A stretch of 64,000 nt of DNA from an uncultured Bacteroidia bacterium (GCA_903897145.1 CAIUAN010000038.1:62001-126000), one strand, 5' to 3'. Numbered from the stretch's first letter, positions 53,760 through 63,586 are shown. A program made the numbers and translations. The notes: generated from the letters alone by a model not told the origin.

Positions 53760-55292
53760 TTAGAAATCAAGCCAGAAGCTTTTCTCTTCATAATCTGCAA
53801 CCACAACAGCAGCATTTGCGTAGTGGAATGTGTTCATCATGGTTGAGATTTCTTGCTTTAATACAAGCAATGCATTGTCAACTAAATCCTTTCTAAATCC
53901 TTTTTCTTCCAAATAAAGAACCATATCTAGCGATACAATTCGACTCATCACTTGTCCAAATTCAACAAGTTTGCGTTGAGCAAATGGAGCTTCAATATCG
54001 AAACTTACTAGTTCCTTAACCCTGTCAGCAGCTCTGCCGGCATATCCTTTTAAGAAGGTATAGAAGCTTTTCTCTTTCGCAGTTTTCATCAGTTTAAGAA
54101 CTGATTCAGCAATCTGGTTATAAAGAATATCATTCGACCCTTCGAAGATCTGGAATGGACGACTATCCACAACTGATTTACCCGCAATATGATTTAACTT
54201 ATATCCCTTTGCTCCAACTAATTGCAATAAAGATTGTGCCGATTCTTGCATTAAATCAGAAGTTACACTCTTGGTGATATTGGCTTCAAGACCAAGCGGC
54301 GATAAATCGTGCTCCACTCCACCTATCTCACCCGATCGTAAACAGAAAGCTGAACAGATAGTGAAATTAGCTTGTAAGCGAGATAAACGATGTTGAACTT
54401 GATCGTATTCGAATAAATGTTTATTAGTAATAAACCGTGATTTAGCATGTGTAATAGCCTCATCAAGAATTCGTTTTACAAATCCTAATGCCATACCAGG
54501 AAACTGGAATCTACTGCGGTGCAACAGATCAAGCATCATCTGAATACCATTTGTTTTTGGTATAAGTTTTTTCTCCTCAGGAATAATCACATCGATATGA
54601 TTGCGGCCATATGGAATTTGATATAAACCTAAATTTTCGAAATACTCCTCAACGACAATATTTTGATTTTTTGCATGTACATCGCAAACAAACATCTCGA
54701 TATCACGCATTAGGCTACCCGATTCGCTGGTACGTCTTGAGGTAAGAATCCAAAAATCAGCCATACCAGTAAGTCCAGCCCAATGTTTCTTCCCTTTAAG
54801 ATGATAAGAGCCATCTTCTTTCTGCGTGCAGGATGTGATCATATTCAGAGCGTCACTACCAAAATCTGGTTCAGTGATCATCAAACCACCCATAGCTTTA
54901 TCATTCAAGAATCGCTTAAACACTTCAACTTTTGCCGTTTCCTGACCATATTTCGCAAATGGTTGAATAAACAGTGCATTGTTGATCCCTAACGTCAAGG
55001 ATAAGGCAAGAGATTCGTATGAAGCAGCAGAAACTACAGCAATATTGTGTTTTACATCTCCATTCAAGCCACCATATTGAGTTGGGATACACAAAGACAT
55101 TGGATTGGTAGACATTAATTCCGCCAAAACCGCTGGTGGTAAGCCACGTGTAGAACAAAACTCATCAATATTATCAATTTGATGAAAAGCGCGATTCATC
55201 GAAGCTTTAAAATCTTCTAAACGCTGTCTAAAACCACTGTCATCAATTTGATAATTAGTAACTTGGCTTCCGTTGGTTTGCTGTTGCGACAT
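53760..55292 (-). CDS. Acyl-CoA dehydrogenase family protein
   Basis: A 510-aa cytoplasmic flavoprotein. The N-terminal domain holds NPMSLCIPTQYGGLNGD, the FAD-binding middle domain GGLMITEPDFGSDALNM and the C-terminal helical domain FQIFEGSNDILYNQIAESV, with the Arg-Phe-type start LHRSRFQFPGMALGFVKRIL. An extended C-terminal region of about 110 residues is longer than in short-chain enzymes. Substrate unknown. The ATG at 55292 (MSQQQTNG) was preferred to 55385, which would add a hydrophobic stretch without family support. It is divergent from the YeeE gene. Confidence 0.88.
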   Translation of the reverse strand: MSQQQTNGSQVTNYQIDDSGFRQRLEDFKASMNRAFHQIDNIDEFCSTRGLPPAVLAELMSTNPMSLCIPTQYGGLNGDVKHNIAVVSAASYESLALSLTLGINNALFIQPFAKYGQETAKVEVFKRFLNDKAMGGLMITEPDFGSDALNMITSCTQKEDGSYHLKGKKHWAGLTGMADFWILTSRRTSESGSLMRDIEMFVCDVHAKNQNIVVEEYFENLGLYQIPYGRNHIDVIIPEEKKLIPKTNGIQMMLDLLHRSRFQFPGMALGFVKRILDEAITHAKSRFITNKHLFEYDQVQHRLSRLQANFTICSAFCLRSGEIGGVEHDLSPLGLEANITKSVTSDLMQESAQSLLQLVGAKGYKLNHIAGKSVVDSRPFQIFEGSNDILYNQIAESVLKLMKTAKEKSFYTFLKGYAGRAADRVKELVSFDIEAPFAQRKLVEFGQVMSRIVSLDMVLYLEEKGFRKDLVDNALLVLKQEISTMMNTFHYANAAVVVADYEEKSFWLDF

Positions 55293-55419
55293 ATTCAGAT
55301 GTAAATTTGTGTGAAATAATGTTACAAAGATGGCTTTTAAAATTAAAAAATCGAATACTTCAACTAAACTTTTACACTTCAACACCGATTATTCTGAATA
55401 AACAGCCTCTTTATTTCGC

Positions 55420-55427
55420 TATATTTG
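55420..55427 (+). promoter_or_regulatory. -7 element upstream of the YeeE/YedE gene
   Basis: TATATTTG, an exact TAnnTTTG match, 40 bp before the ATG at 55468. No clear -33 element. Confidence 0.45.
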
Positions 55428-55467
55428 TCGGAAATTGATCTATTAACCCACCTTAATAAACATACTT

Positions 55468-56466
55468 ATGATCCTACTCTATGGCTTTATTTTTGGCGCT
55501 CTATTGCAAAGTGCCAAACTAAATAAATTTGACACCATCAGTGGTATGGCCTTGCTCGAAAACTATAAAGTGGCTAAAGCTATTGCCTTTGCTATTGGAG
55601 TTGGAATTATCTTAATTAATCTAGAAATCAACTTCAACTTGGCTTCTTACCATGTTAAGCCTCTTTTATTAACTGGAGTCATACTTGGCGGATTAATTTT
55701 TGGTGCAGGAATGGCCATTCTTGGATATTGCCCTGGCACCATGATTGTATCCCTTGGAGAAGGTTCAATTGATGCCGGAATTGGTTTAATAGGTGGTTTA
55801 TTAGGCGGTTTATTCTATACAGCTATTCTTCCAAACATCAGCAGCTTAACAGGCCCAGACCTTGGAGTAATATCTCTTAATTCATTAACAGGAGGGAATA
55901 CACTTGTATTTTACTTTTTAGTTCTGGTCTTCGGAGCACTATTTATTGGAATTTCATTCTGGATACATAAGCTAGAAAAAGTAAGTGATCGGACTTGGAT
56001 TTGGGCTGGACTTGGATTAGCGATTTTAAATGCCATACTTTTCTTAACCTGTGGCATGGACAGGCAACTGGGAGCATCGACGGCCTATCCCTATCTTGCC
56101 AACCTAATCACAGGAAATACTCAAAGTGAATACTTTACAAAAAGTGTTAAGTCAGGTAGCTGGGAAGTAATTTTTCTTGCCGGGTCATTTATTTCAGGAA
56201 TTGCAATCTCACTTTTACGAAAAGATTTTAAAATAAAGCTCATCGCTGACAACTGGTCTAAATATAAAGGGGATAATAAAACCAAACGTATTATTTGGGC
56301 TTTGGTTGGAGGTTTCATACTTATTTTTGGCGCTCGTCTAGCAGGAGGTTGCACCAGTGGGCACATTATTTCTGGAGGCATGCAGCTAGCCGCAAGCAGC
56401 TTATTATTTGCCGTTTTTGTCTTTATTGGTCTGCTACTCACAGGCCATTTCTTCTATAAAAAATAA
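55468..56466 (+). CDS. YeeE/YedE family sulfur-compound transporter (TsuA-like)
   Basis: A 332-aa inner-membrane protein with about nine or ten helices and two related halves. The conserved Cys motifs GYCPGT (first half) and GGCTSGH (second half) match the thiosulfate-conducting Cys residues of YeeE/TsuA; FLTCGMDRQLG adds a third. It probably imports thiosulfate or another reduced sulfur compound. The start codon follows a -7 element. It ends 2 bp before the AEC transporter, so the two may be co-transcribed. The OsmC-rhodanese genes at 14 kb could use the same sulfur currency. Confidence 0.88.
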   Translation: MILLYGFIFGALLQSAKLNKFDTISGMALLENYKVAKAIAFAIGVGIILINLEINFNLASYHVKPLLLTGVILGGLIFGAGMAILGYCPGTMIVSLGEGSIDAGIGLIGGLLGGLFYTAILPNISSLTGPDLGVISLNSLTGGNTLVFYFLVLVFGALFIGISFWIHKLEKVSDRTWIWAGLGLAILNAILFLTCGMDRQLGASTAYPYLANLITGNTQSEYFTKSVKSGSWEVIFLAGSFISGIAISLLRKDFKIKLIADNWSKYKGDNKTKRIIWALVGGFILIFGARLAGGCTSGHIISGGMQLAASSLLFAVFVFIGLLLTGHFFYKK

Positions 56467-56468
56467 GA

Positions 56469-57425
56469 ATGCCTGAGATCTTTATCACCACCTTATCAAA
56501 TAACGTACTTGCCCTGCTTCAAGTATTACTCATTGCCTTAACTGGGGCAATTTTAGTCCGCAAGCAGATCTTCAAAGCGAGTGATGTAAAAGGGTTGACA
56601 TTAGCAATCGTGAATGTTTTCCTGCCTGCCATGATCTTCTCGAAGATCATCCGATCCCTTAATCCATCAACCTTCCCAATGTGGTGGGTTCTGCCACTAG
56701 TGGGCATTGGCTTAATAGCAATTGGTATAATCTTTTCATTGCTATTTTTCATAAAAGATCTATCTGCAAAGAGAAGTCTATTGCCCCTTGCGAGCATGCA
56801 AAACGCAGGCTATTTAGCACTTCCACTTGGACAAGCCATATATCCAGAACAGTTTGACCTTTATGCCCTTTACACCTTTTTAATCATCATGGGACTTAAT
56901 CCAATACTTTGGAGTGTTGGAAAATACCTTAATACGGGGGGTCATACGTTCGAATTCTCCTGGAAAATCTGGATTACTCCACCTTTTATAGCCAATATAC
57001 TCGGCATTTCAGTGGTGTTATTAGGATTCGACCATTTCATTCCCAAAATAGCCTTAAATGCCATTGAACTAGCTGGCACCGCAACGGTTCCATTAGCCAA
57101 CTTTATACTCGGCGCAGTGCTCGGAGGTATCTCGTTAAAAGTATGGCCATCGTTTGCAGATACGATTCGAGTGATTGGAATTAAATTTTTAGTCATCCCT
57201 CTTGCCGCATTCATCCTGATGTTGCTATTCAACATTAAATCATCTAATGCCTTAATGAGTGATGTGATCTTAATCCAAGCGGTGTCACCCCCAGCCATTG
57301 CAACTCTGATACAGATAAACAATTATGGAGGCGATGCTCAAAAAAGTGGAAGCCTGATGCTAATATCTTATGCAGTTTGCATTGTTGCAATTCCTGTGTG
57401 GATGGCTTTGTGGAGTATCTCTTGA
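56469..57425 (+). CDS. AEC (auxin efflux carrier) family transporter
   Basis: A 318-aa inner-membrane protein with about ten helices in two five-helix halves, the AEC pattern. Family blocks: LTLAIVNVFLPAMIFSKII, the region AGYLALPLGQAIYP, and PPAIATLIQINNYGGDAQ near the end. Bacterial AEC members export or import organic acids such as malate; substrate unknown here. It starts 2 bp after the YeeE stop and ends 140 bp before rhaB. Confidence 0.88.
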   Translation: MPEIFITTLSNNVLALLQVLLIALTGAILVRKQIFKASDVKGLTLAIVNVFLPAMIFSKIIRSLNPSTFPMWWVLPLVGIGLIAIGIIFSLLFFIKDLSAKRSLLPLASMQNAGYLALPLGQAIYPEQFDLYALYTFLIIMGLNPILWSVGKYLNTGGHTFEFSWKIWITPPFIANILGISVVLLGFDHFIPKIALNAIELAGTATVPLANFILGAVLGGISLKVWPSFADTIRVIGIKFLVIPLAAFILMLLFNIKSSNALMSDVILIQAVSPPAIATLIQINNYGGDAQKSGSLMLISYAVCIVAIPVWMALWSIS

Positions 57426-57502
57426 GTTAAATATCTTCAAAACATTTAACCTACTTTAATCAATTAGCTCAATCTAACCTAAGACTGAAAACATTAAAGA
57501 GT

Positions 57503-57510
57503 TATCTTTG
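57503..57510 (+). promoter_or_regulatory. -7 element upstream of rhaB
   Basis: TATCTTTG matches TAnnTTTG exactly, 55 bp before the rhaB ATG. No strong -33 element. The 8-4-8 palindrome found upstream of rhaT was not found here. Confidence 0.5.
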
Positions 57511-57565
57511 CACTACCTTTATTTAACTTATTATTTAGCAAAATTATAATTTTGAACCTAACCGA

Positions 57566-59041
57566 ATGACAATACGAAGTTTTCTAGCCTTTGACCTTGG
57601 AGCATCCAGCGGAAGGGCAATTTTAGGCACAATAGCAAATAACAGACTAAGCTTAACCGAGATTCACCGCTTTGAAAATCAAATGGTGGAACTGAATGGT
57701 TCTTACTTCTGGAATATCTTTAGTCTGTTTGGAGAACTAAAAACCGGATTAAAGAAATGCATTCAAGATTTTGGCGTTCAACCAGAGTCGATTGGTGTTG
57801 ATACGTGGGGTGTCGACATTGCCTTATTAGATCGGAATGGTATGATTGTCGGGTTACCCTATGCGTACCGAGATCTAAGGACCAACAATGCCATGGAAGA
57901 GGTGTTCAAAGTTGTTCCAAAAAAAGAACTTTATCTGATGACTGGTATTCAACTGATGCAGTTTAATACCTTATTTCAGTTACACGCCTACAAAAGAGAT
58001 CAATCACCGCTTCTTGAAATAACAAAAGACATTCTATTCATGCCTGATGCCTTGTGTTATCTATTTAGTGGCATTAAGAAAAATGAATTTTCGATTGCTT
58101 CAACCTCACAGTTTCTAAGGCCAGGAAAGAGAGAATATGAAAATAAACTTTTCGAGGCCATTGGCGTAGATATTAATTTAATGCAAGACATTGTCTTTCC
58201 CGGAACCATCTTGGGACCAATCAAGGCTGATGTACAAAAAGAGACTGGAAGCACCGCTATTCCCGTCGTTGCAGTGGCAGCCCACGATACTGCCTCAGCC
58301 ATAGCCTCAGTACCTGCAACAGGTCGCAACTGGGCTTATATTAGCTCTGGCACTTGGTCATTAATGGGCATCGAAAGTGATCATCCTCTTATCTCAGAGA
58401 AGATTCAGAAGTTAAACTTCACCAATGAAGGTGGGGTTGAAGGAACGACACGGTTTCTGAAAAATATCATGGGACTTTGGCTTTTACAAGAATGCCGTCG
58501 CACCTGGTCTTCAACAGAAAATTATTCATGGCCTCAAATGGTCGACATGAGTTTGAATGCGGAGCCATTTAAATGTCTCATCGATCCCGATGCTCGCGAA
58601 TTCCTTAACCCTGGTGATATGCCTACTGCAATTGCTGAGTTCTGCAAAAAAACGGGACAGCCAATCCCCGAGAATCATGGCGAGGTGATTCGAACAATTT
58701 TCGAAAGTCTAGCCTTTAAATACCGCTACACACTTGAAGCTATTCGATCGGTAAGCACCATTGCCATAGAGAAGATCCATATCATTGGAGGAGGCGCTAA
58801 TAATGAGCTACTCTGTCAGTATGCTGCGAATGCCACTAACCTCACCGTTTATGCAGGACCAACCGAAGCTACGGCTATTGGAAATATTATGATGCAAGCA
58901 AAGGCTTTGGGTGCTGTGGAGTCACTCGATGCCATTCGCAAGATGGTTTCTGAATCATTCGCAACAACGGTATTCAATCCAGAAGATGCTTCAAAATGGG
59001 AGTTGCATTACCAAAGATTCAAAAGTTATATCGTGGATTAA
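57566..59041 (+). CDS. rhaB: L-rhamnulokinase
   Basis: A 491-aa FGGY-family kinase that phosphorylates L-rhamnulose to L-rhamnulose 1-phosphate. N-terminal phosphate-binding block FLAFDLGASSGRAILGTI, the rhamnulokinase-typical GVDTWGVDIALLDRNG, FMPDALCYLFSG, and the second nucleotide block IHIIGGGANNELLCQYAANAT. L-fuculokinase and xylulokinase are less likely because of the DTWGVD and ASSGR patterns. It has its own promoter, 46 kb from rhaA on the other strand. Confidence 0.95.
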   Translation: MTIRSFLAFDLGASSGRAILGTIANNRLSLTEIHRFENQMVELNGSYFWNIFSLFGELKTGLKKCIQDFGVQPESIGVDTWGVDIALLDRNGMIVGLPYAYRDLRTNNAMEEVFKVVPKKELYLMTGIQLMQFNTLFQLHAYKRDQSPLLEITKDILFMPDALCYLFSGIKKNEFSIASTSQFLRPGKREYENKLFEAIGVDINLMQDIVFPGTILGPIKADVQKETGSTAIPVVAVAAHDTASAIASVPATGRNWAYISSGTWSLMGIESDHPLISEKIQKLNFTNEGGVEGTTRFLKNIMGLWLLQECRRTWSSTENYSWPQMVDMSLNAEPFKCLIDPDAREFLNPGDMPTAIAEFCKKTGQPIPENHGEVIRTIFESLAFKYRYTLEAIRSVSTIAIEKIHIIGGGANNELLCQYAANATNLTVYAGPTEATAIGNIMMQAKALGAVESLDAIRKMVSESFATTVFNPEDASKWELHYQRFKSYIVD

Positions 59042-59120
59042 TAGGTGAAATTAAGATACACCTCAAATGGCATAATATTTGATGCAATTATGAGTTATAT
59101 TTAGTTTTAAAACGACCATC

Positions 59121-59585
59121 ATGAAAAATTTATTTTTTATTTCTATTATGCTTCTGTCATTTAACTTGGCAAACGCTCAATTTTCTAATAATGCAATAGG
59201 ATTAAGACTTGGGGGAGGTGATAACTTTGGAACTGAAATATCATTTCAACATAGACTAACTGACGTTAATCGCTTAGAAGTTGATCTAGGAACAACGTCA
59301 AATCCGAATCAAAATAGCTGGAGTATCACTGGTCTTTATCAATGGACTTATAAAATTGATGATCATCTAATTTGGTTTGCTGGTGCTGGAGGTAGAATTG
59401 GAAGTTGGTCATCAAGAGGCAATTCAACTAAAGGTGCTTTTTTAGCCGCTGATGGAAATGTTGGATCGGCTTATGTCTTTCCTGTCGGGATTCAAATTGG
59501 ATTGGATGCAAGACCAGAAATCGGCCTTATCGATGGAGAATTATTAAGAAATAGCTTAGCCTTAAGTGTAAGATATCAATTTTAA
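59121..59585 (+). CDS. Small outer-membrane beta-barrel-like protein
   Basis: A 154-aa protein with a signal peptide (MKNLFFISIMLLSFNLANA) and alternating polar/hydrophobic strands (LRLGGGDNFGTEISFQHRL, WSITGLYQWTYKI), ending in SLALSVRYQF with a terminal Phe, the usual BAM recognition signal. It resembles small 8-stranded OmpW/OmpA-like barrels. Function unknown. A strong terminator follows. Confidence 0.75.
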   Translation: MKNLFFISIMLLSFNLANAQFSNNAIGLRLGGGDNFGTEISFQHRLTDVNRLEVDLGTTSNPNQNSWSITGLYQWTYKIDDHLIWFAGAGGRIGSWSSRGNSTKGAFLAADGNVGSAYVFPVGIQIGLDARPEIGLIDGELLRNSLALSVRYQF

Positions 59586-59602
59586 AACCCCTTAAACGCT
59601 TA

Positions 59603-59645
59603 AAATCCCCCACTGAAATTGAATATTTCAGTGGGGGATTTTTCG
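59603..59645. terminator. Bidirectional terminator, 17-bp stem
   Basis: AAATCCCCCACTGAAAT (59603-59619) pairs perfectly with 59625-59641 around a 5-nt loop, with a T run after it on the plus strand. It separates the small OMP and the converging M50 gene. Confidence 0.9.
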
Positions 59646-59648
59646 TTT

Positions 59649-60506
59649 TTATCGAACAAAGAGATTCTTCAATAGGTTAAGGACAAAAAAGATCGCAATA
59701 AAAATGAGATTAAAAACAAATGAAACAATAAGAAGAAAATAGAATGCTGTAATAAATAACATACCCTGTGAAAGATACTTGGCAGCAAAATCACCTATCC
59801 ATAAAGTCAGTAAATTAAAGATCAATACGTAGATTGTTACCCACATTAATCCAGACAAAGCGCCCTTAACATCCGACTTACTTAAAGTCATTGAGCTGCA
59901 AGTGGCATAGAGTAAATAGATCAGCAACGCTATCTTCCACCATGGAGCCCCTTTAGTCGGAAGCAAAAGATCTTTAAAGGAGAGCAAACTAGTCCAACAC
60001 GCATTTAAAAACTGCTCGAAAACTACCTTGTTGGTAATAACGCTGGTGGAGATTTGAAACTTAAAAATTGTTGTAACATCAATCTCATACAACAGAAACA
60101 TCGCTCCGAAAAGGACAATCCCGCCTGCTAGTAGCGGACCAATCCCAATGAAGAAATTGCCAATTTTCTGATAACTACTTTTCTTGTTGAACGAATGGAT
60201 AACATGACCTAGGGAATCTCCGGAACTATTCGGTTTAAACAGTGAAATCTCATTGATCTTATGACCAAAAATCAAGGCAAAAAAGGCATGACTTAACTCA
60301 TGAATCGAACACCCCAACCAGACAAAACCATACAAAAATAGATCACGTCCCCAAAAACGAATACTCAAGCGAGCATTCATTGTTGCTGAGAGATTTAAAA
60401 AGAGAGCTAGAATTAGCAAGGGGCCAAACAAAACAAACAACTGAGTTGCCGACGACTGAAGTACACCAGTTAAGTAACTAACAATCTGATCAATGTATTT
60501 ATCCAT
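59649..60506 (-). CDS. M50-type membrane metallopeptidase
   Basis: A 285-aa inner-membrane protein with about six or seven hydrophobic helices. The zinc motif is HELSH in GCSIHELSHAFFALIFGHKI. The second M50 motif (NPDG-like) is not seen, so catalytic competence is uncertain. It may be a site-2-type protease homologue or a non-catalytic relative. It starts 20 bp after the folC stop on the same strand, so the two may be co-transcribed. Confidence 0.72.
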   Translation of the reverse strand: MDKYIDQIVSYLTGVLQSSATQLFVLFGPLLILALFLNLSATMNARLSIRFWGRDLFLYGFVWLGCSIHELSHAFFALIFGHKINEISLFKPNSSGDSLGHVIHSFNKKSSYQKIGNFFIGIGPLLAGGIVLFGAMFLLYEIDVTTIFKFQISTSVITNKVVFEQFLNACWTSLLSFKDLLLPTKGAPWWKIALLIYLLYATCSSMTLSKSDVKGALSGLMWVTIYVLIFNLLTLWIGDFAAKYLSQGMLFITAFYFLLIVSFVFNLIFIAIFFVLNLLKNLFVR

Positions 60507-60526
60507 AAGAATAGATTACTAGAAAA

Positions 60527-61828
60527 TTAAGACAAAGCCTCTGCCACAACAAATGTGCTTCCACCAATAAATAGAAGATCATTGACACTTGCATTCTTCC
60601 GAGCTGCAGCAATTGCAAGCTCAACAGTTTCATAACTCTCTCCTATTAAATTAAAATATGCCGCTCGTTTCATCAATTGATTTTCATCCATAGCCCTGGG
60701 TATATTAGCCTTGGTAAAATAATAAGTAGCCTGATTAGGTAAAAGTGATAAAATTCCCGCAATGTCTTTATCATCCACCACACCAATCACAAAATGAAGT
60801 TTCTGATAAGGAATTAACTTCAATTGATTCACAATCTCTCGAATGCCACCTTCATTATGACCAGTATCACAAATGGTCAATGGGCTTTCCGATAAGATCT
60901 GCCACCGTCCTTTCAACCCTGTATTGAGGACGACTTTATTTAACCCATCAATAATAGCCTGGTCGGAAATTGTAAATCCTTGTTCTCGCAATTGCTCGAC
61001 AGCTGTCAGAACAGTACTCAAATTTTTCCGTTGATAGATACCCAGTAGATCCAAAGATAGATTTTTAAAGACAACCTTTCCACCGCTGCTAACCTGAAAA
61101 TGCTGGGTCTTAAAGTTTAAATTTCCAACCGGTTCTGCCTGTAAAATCTGATCCGCAAAAAAGATTGGTGCTGCTTGACTATTGGCCAAGCCTTTGAAAA
61201 TAATCTCTGTTTGCGGATGCGTCTCCCCGATCACAACTGGAATATTCGACTTTATGATTCCGCCTTTCTCTAAAGCTATCTTGCCAAGAGTGTCCCCTAA
61301 GATTCCCATATGATCAAGACTGATGTTCGTGATCACGGATAAAACCGGGCTTATAATATTTGTTGAATCTAGTCTGCCGCCAAGACCAACCTCAATAAGT
61401 GCAACATCAACCTGGCATTTCGAAAAATAATCAAAAGCCAGAATTACGGTTAGCTCAAAGAAGGAGGGCTCTAGGGTATTATTCGGATTTAATTTTAGAA
61501 AATTATTGACAAATTGAACTACAAAATCTGGATCTATTGGTTGTCCATTTACCCTCACGCGTTCACTAAAATCCTTCAGATGAGGTGAGGTGTATAAGCC
61601 TGTTTTATAACCAGCCTCCATCAAAATACTCGTTAACATATGCGACACCGAACCCTTTCCATTGGTTCCGGCAACGTGAATTGATTTAAAATTCTGATGT
61701 GGGTGATTAAATAGCTGATCCAGCACGATAGTATTGTCCAAACTTCCCTTGTAAGCCGACTGTCCTGATCGCTGATAATAAGGAAGATGATCGTATAAAT
61801 AATTAATTACCTCTTCGTAATTTTGCAT
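60527..61828 (-). CDS. folC: Dihydrofolate synthase / folylpolyglutamate synthase
   Basis: A 433-aa Mur-ligase-type enzyme that adds glutamate to dihydropteroate and folates. The P-loop is VAGTNGKGSVSHML, and family blocks YKTGLYTSPHLKDFSERVRVNG, ALIEVGLGGRLDSTNII and NISLDHMGILGDT follow. The C-terminal domain holds TICDTGHNEGGI. ATG 61828 was chosen over a start at 61885, which adds 19 residues absent from the family. It is divergent from the PhoH gene. Confidence 0.96.
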   Translation of the reverse strand: MQNYEEVINYLYDHLPYYQRSGQSAYKGSLDNTIVLDQLFNHPHQNFKSIHVAGTNGKGSVSHMLTSILMEAGYKTGLYTSPHLKDFSERVRVNGQPIDPDFVVQFVNNFLKLNPNNTLEPSFFELTVILAFDYFSKCQVDVALIEVGLGGRLDSTNIISPVLSVITNISLDHMGILGDTLGKIALEKGGIIKSNIPVVIGETHPQTEIIFKGLANSQAAPIFFADQILQAEPVGNLNFKTQHFQVSSGGKVVFKNLSLDLLGIYQRKNLSTVLTAVEQLREQGFTISDQAIIDGLNKVVLNTGLKGRWQILSESPLTICDTGHNEGGIREIVNQLKLIPYQKLHFVIGVVDDKDIAGILSLLPNQATYYFTKANIPRAMDENQLMKRAAYFNLIGESYETVELAIAAARKNASVNDLLFIGGSTFVVAEALS

Positions 61829-61925
61829 CGCCAAATTTTTTGTTACAAAGATGATAAATTCACATGGCAAAAAGCCAAAGCGCAACTATTTTTTCTATTT
61901 TTAGACAGAAATAAAACTTTCAAAA

Positions 61926-63248
61926 ATGCAAAAAGCAAAAGTATTCGTCATCGATACTAACGTAATTCTTCATGACCACGAATGCATATATCATTTCAAC
62001 GATAATGACGTAGTTCTCCCAATTACTGTGCTCGAGGAGTTAGACCGATTTAAACGAGGAAATGACCAGATTAATTTTCAAGCTAGACAATTTGTTCGAA
62101 TACTCGATGAAATCGTTGGGAACGATTTATTTAACGGCGGAATATCTTTAGGAACAGATAAGGGAAAGCTAATAATAGAAACAGGAAAACCATTTTCGGA
62201 TAAGCTAAAGGAGTCGTTTAGAGAAGATATACCAGATCATCGCATTTTGGCTATCACCGAATTCCTGAGAGATAAATACAAAGAAAGGAAGGTTGTCTTA
62301 GTCACTAAAGACGTAAATCTTCGGATGAAAGCGAAATCGCTTCACATTGAATCTGAAGACTATCGAAACGACAAAGTTCAAGATATCAATGTCTTGCACC
62401 AAGGAATACGTGAAATAAAAGGCTATAGCGATACTTTGATTGCCAAATTATACGAGGACAATTTTTTATCTTTAGAAGAAGCGGGGATCTCTCCTGCTCC
62501 ATTTGCGAACGAATTTTTTATCTTGAAAAGTGCCAAATCAAGTGTTTTAGCGCACTATAGTCCTTTTCGCCAGCGCTATGAGCGTATCGATAAAAAAGTT
62601 GCTTACGGTATTAAACCTCGCAATGCAGAGCAGACTTTTTCCATTAATGCACTATTAGATCCAGAAATAAAACTTGTTAGTCTAACAGGTAAGGCAGGGA
62701 CTGGTAAAACACTTTTAGCATTAGCTGCTGCCATTGCGCAACATTCAACCTACGAGCAGATTATGCTAGCTAGGCCGATCGTGGCACTAAGCAATCGAGA
62801 TATTGGCTTTCTTCCAGGTGATGCTGAAGAAAAAGTACTTCCATATATGCAACCACTTTTTGATAACCTAGCTGTTATAAAGAGATGCTTTGCACATAAC
62901 AGTGCCGAATACAAACAAATAGAAGACCTAAAGAAAGATGAACGCTTAGTGATTAGTCCACTGGCCTTTATTCGAGGTCGAAGTTTATCGAATTGTTTTT
63001 TCATCATCGATGAAGCACAAAATCTGACACCACACGAAGTGAAAACAATTATCACTAGAGCTGGAGAAGGGACGAAGATGATCTTTGCTGGAGATATTCA
63101 ACAAATTGATTCACCTTACTTAGATATGCAGTCAAATGGGTTAGCCTACCTCACCGATCGGATGAAAGGGCAAGATATTTTTGCGCATATCAACTTAGTA
63201 AAAGGTGAACGAAGCTACCTTGCTGAGCTTGCCAGTAACCTACTTTAA
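61926..63248 (+). CDS. PIN-PhoH fusion ATPase (YlaK-like)
   Basis: A 440-aa cytoplasmic protein. An N-terminal PIN nuclease domain (VFVIDTNVILHD, then PITVLEELDRFKRG, with conserved acids in VVLVTKDVNLRMKA) precedes a PhoH ATPase domain with Walker A LTGKAGTGKTLLA and Walker B FFIIDEAQNLTPHEVKT. This PIN-PhoH architecture is seen in putative RNA-processing helicase/nucleases. It is divergent from folC and 49 bp upstream of ppnP. Confidence 0.93.
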   Translation: MQKAKVFVIDTNVILHDHECIYHFNDNDVVLPITVLEELDRFKRGNDQINFQARQFVRILDEIVGNDLFNGGISLGTDKGKLIIETGKPFSDKLKESFREDIPDHRILAITEFLRDKYKERKVVLVTKDVNLRMKAKSLHIESEDYRNDKVQDINVLHQGIREIKGYSDTLIAKLYEDNFLSLEEAGISPAPFANEFFILKSAKSSVLAHYSPFRQRYERIDKKVAYGIKPRNAEQTFSINALLDPEIKLVSLTGKAGTGKTLLALAAAIAQHSTYEQIMLARPIVALSNRDIGFLPGDAEEKVLPYMQPLFDNLAVIKRCFAHNSAEYKQIEDLKKDERLVISPLAFIRGRSLSNCFFIIDEAQNLTPHEVKTIITRAGEGTKMIFAGDIQQIDSPYLDMQSNGLAYLTDRMKGQDIFAHINLVKGERSYLAELASNLL

Positions 63249-63297
63249 GTTCAAACACATCTAATAGAATAATTTAAAAATCACAAAAAAAGCAAAC

Positions 63298-63579
63298 ATG
63301 TTAAAAGTAAACGAGTATTTTGGAGGAAGCGTAAAATCAATCGCAGTCGAGAATGAAGAAGGAGTTGCAACCATCGGTGTTATGGAAGCAGGTGAATATG
63401 AGTTTGGAACCTCTTCGGTGGAGATCATGACCATCACTGGTGGAACCTTAGATGTTATGCTACCTGGCGAAACACAGTGGACAAGCTATCCCAAAGGTGG
63501 CGTATTCAATGTAGCAAAAGATGTAAAATTCAAAGTCAAAGCAAAGGCGCCAGTCGCTTACCATTGTCAATATAAATAA
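63298..63579 (+). CDS. ppnP: Pyrimidine/purine nucleoside phosphorylase (PpnP/DUF1255)
   Basis: A 93-aa cupin-fold protein. MLKVNEYFGGSVKSIAV, the strand TIGVMEAGEYEFGTSSVE and LPGETQW with a terminal AYHCQYK are the PpnP (YaiE) signature. It cleaves nucleosides with phosphate to a base and (deoxy)ribose 1-phosphate. Full length. Confidence 0.95.
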   Translation: MLKVNEYFGGSVKSIAVENEEGVATIGVMEAGEYEFGTSSVEIMTITGGTLDVMLPGETQWTSYPKGGVFNVAKDVKFKVKAKAPVAYHCQYK

Positions 63580-63586
63580 CCTATCA

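Noticed and set aside
53429-53896. 155-codon open frame on the plus strand
   Set aside because: It runs through the low-complexity repeat and into the acyl-CoA dehydrogenase gene on the opposite strand. Composition is Cys/Tyr/Phe-rich with repeated YCVYCV and no family resemblance.
55293-55385. Longer start for the acyl-CoA dehydrogenase
   Set aside because: It adds 31 residues with a hydrophobic run that the soluble family does not have.
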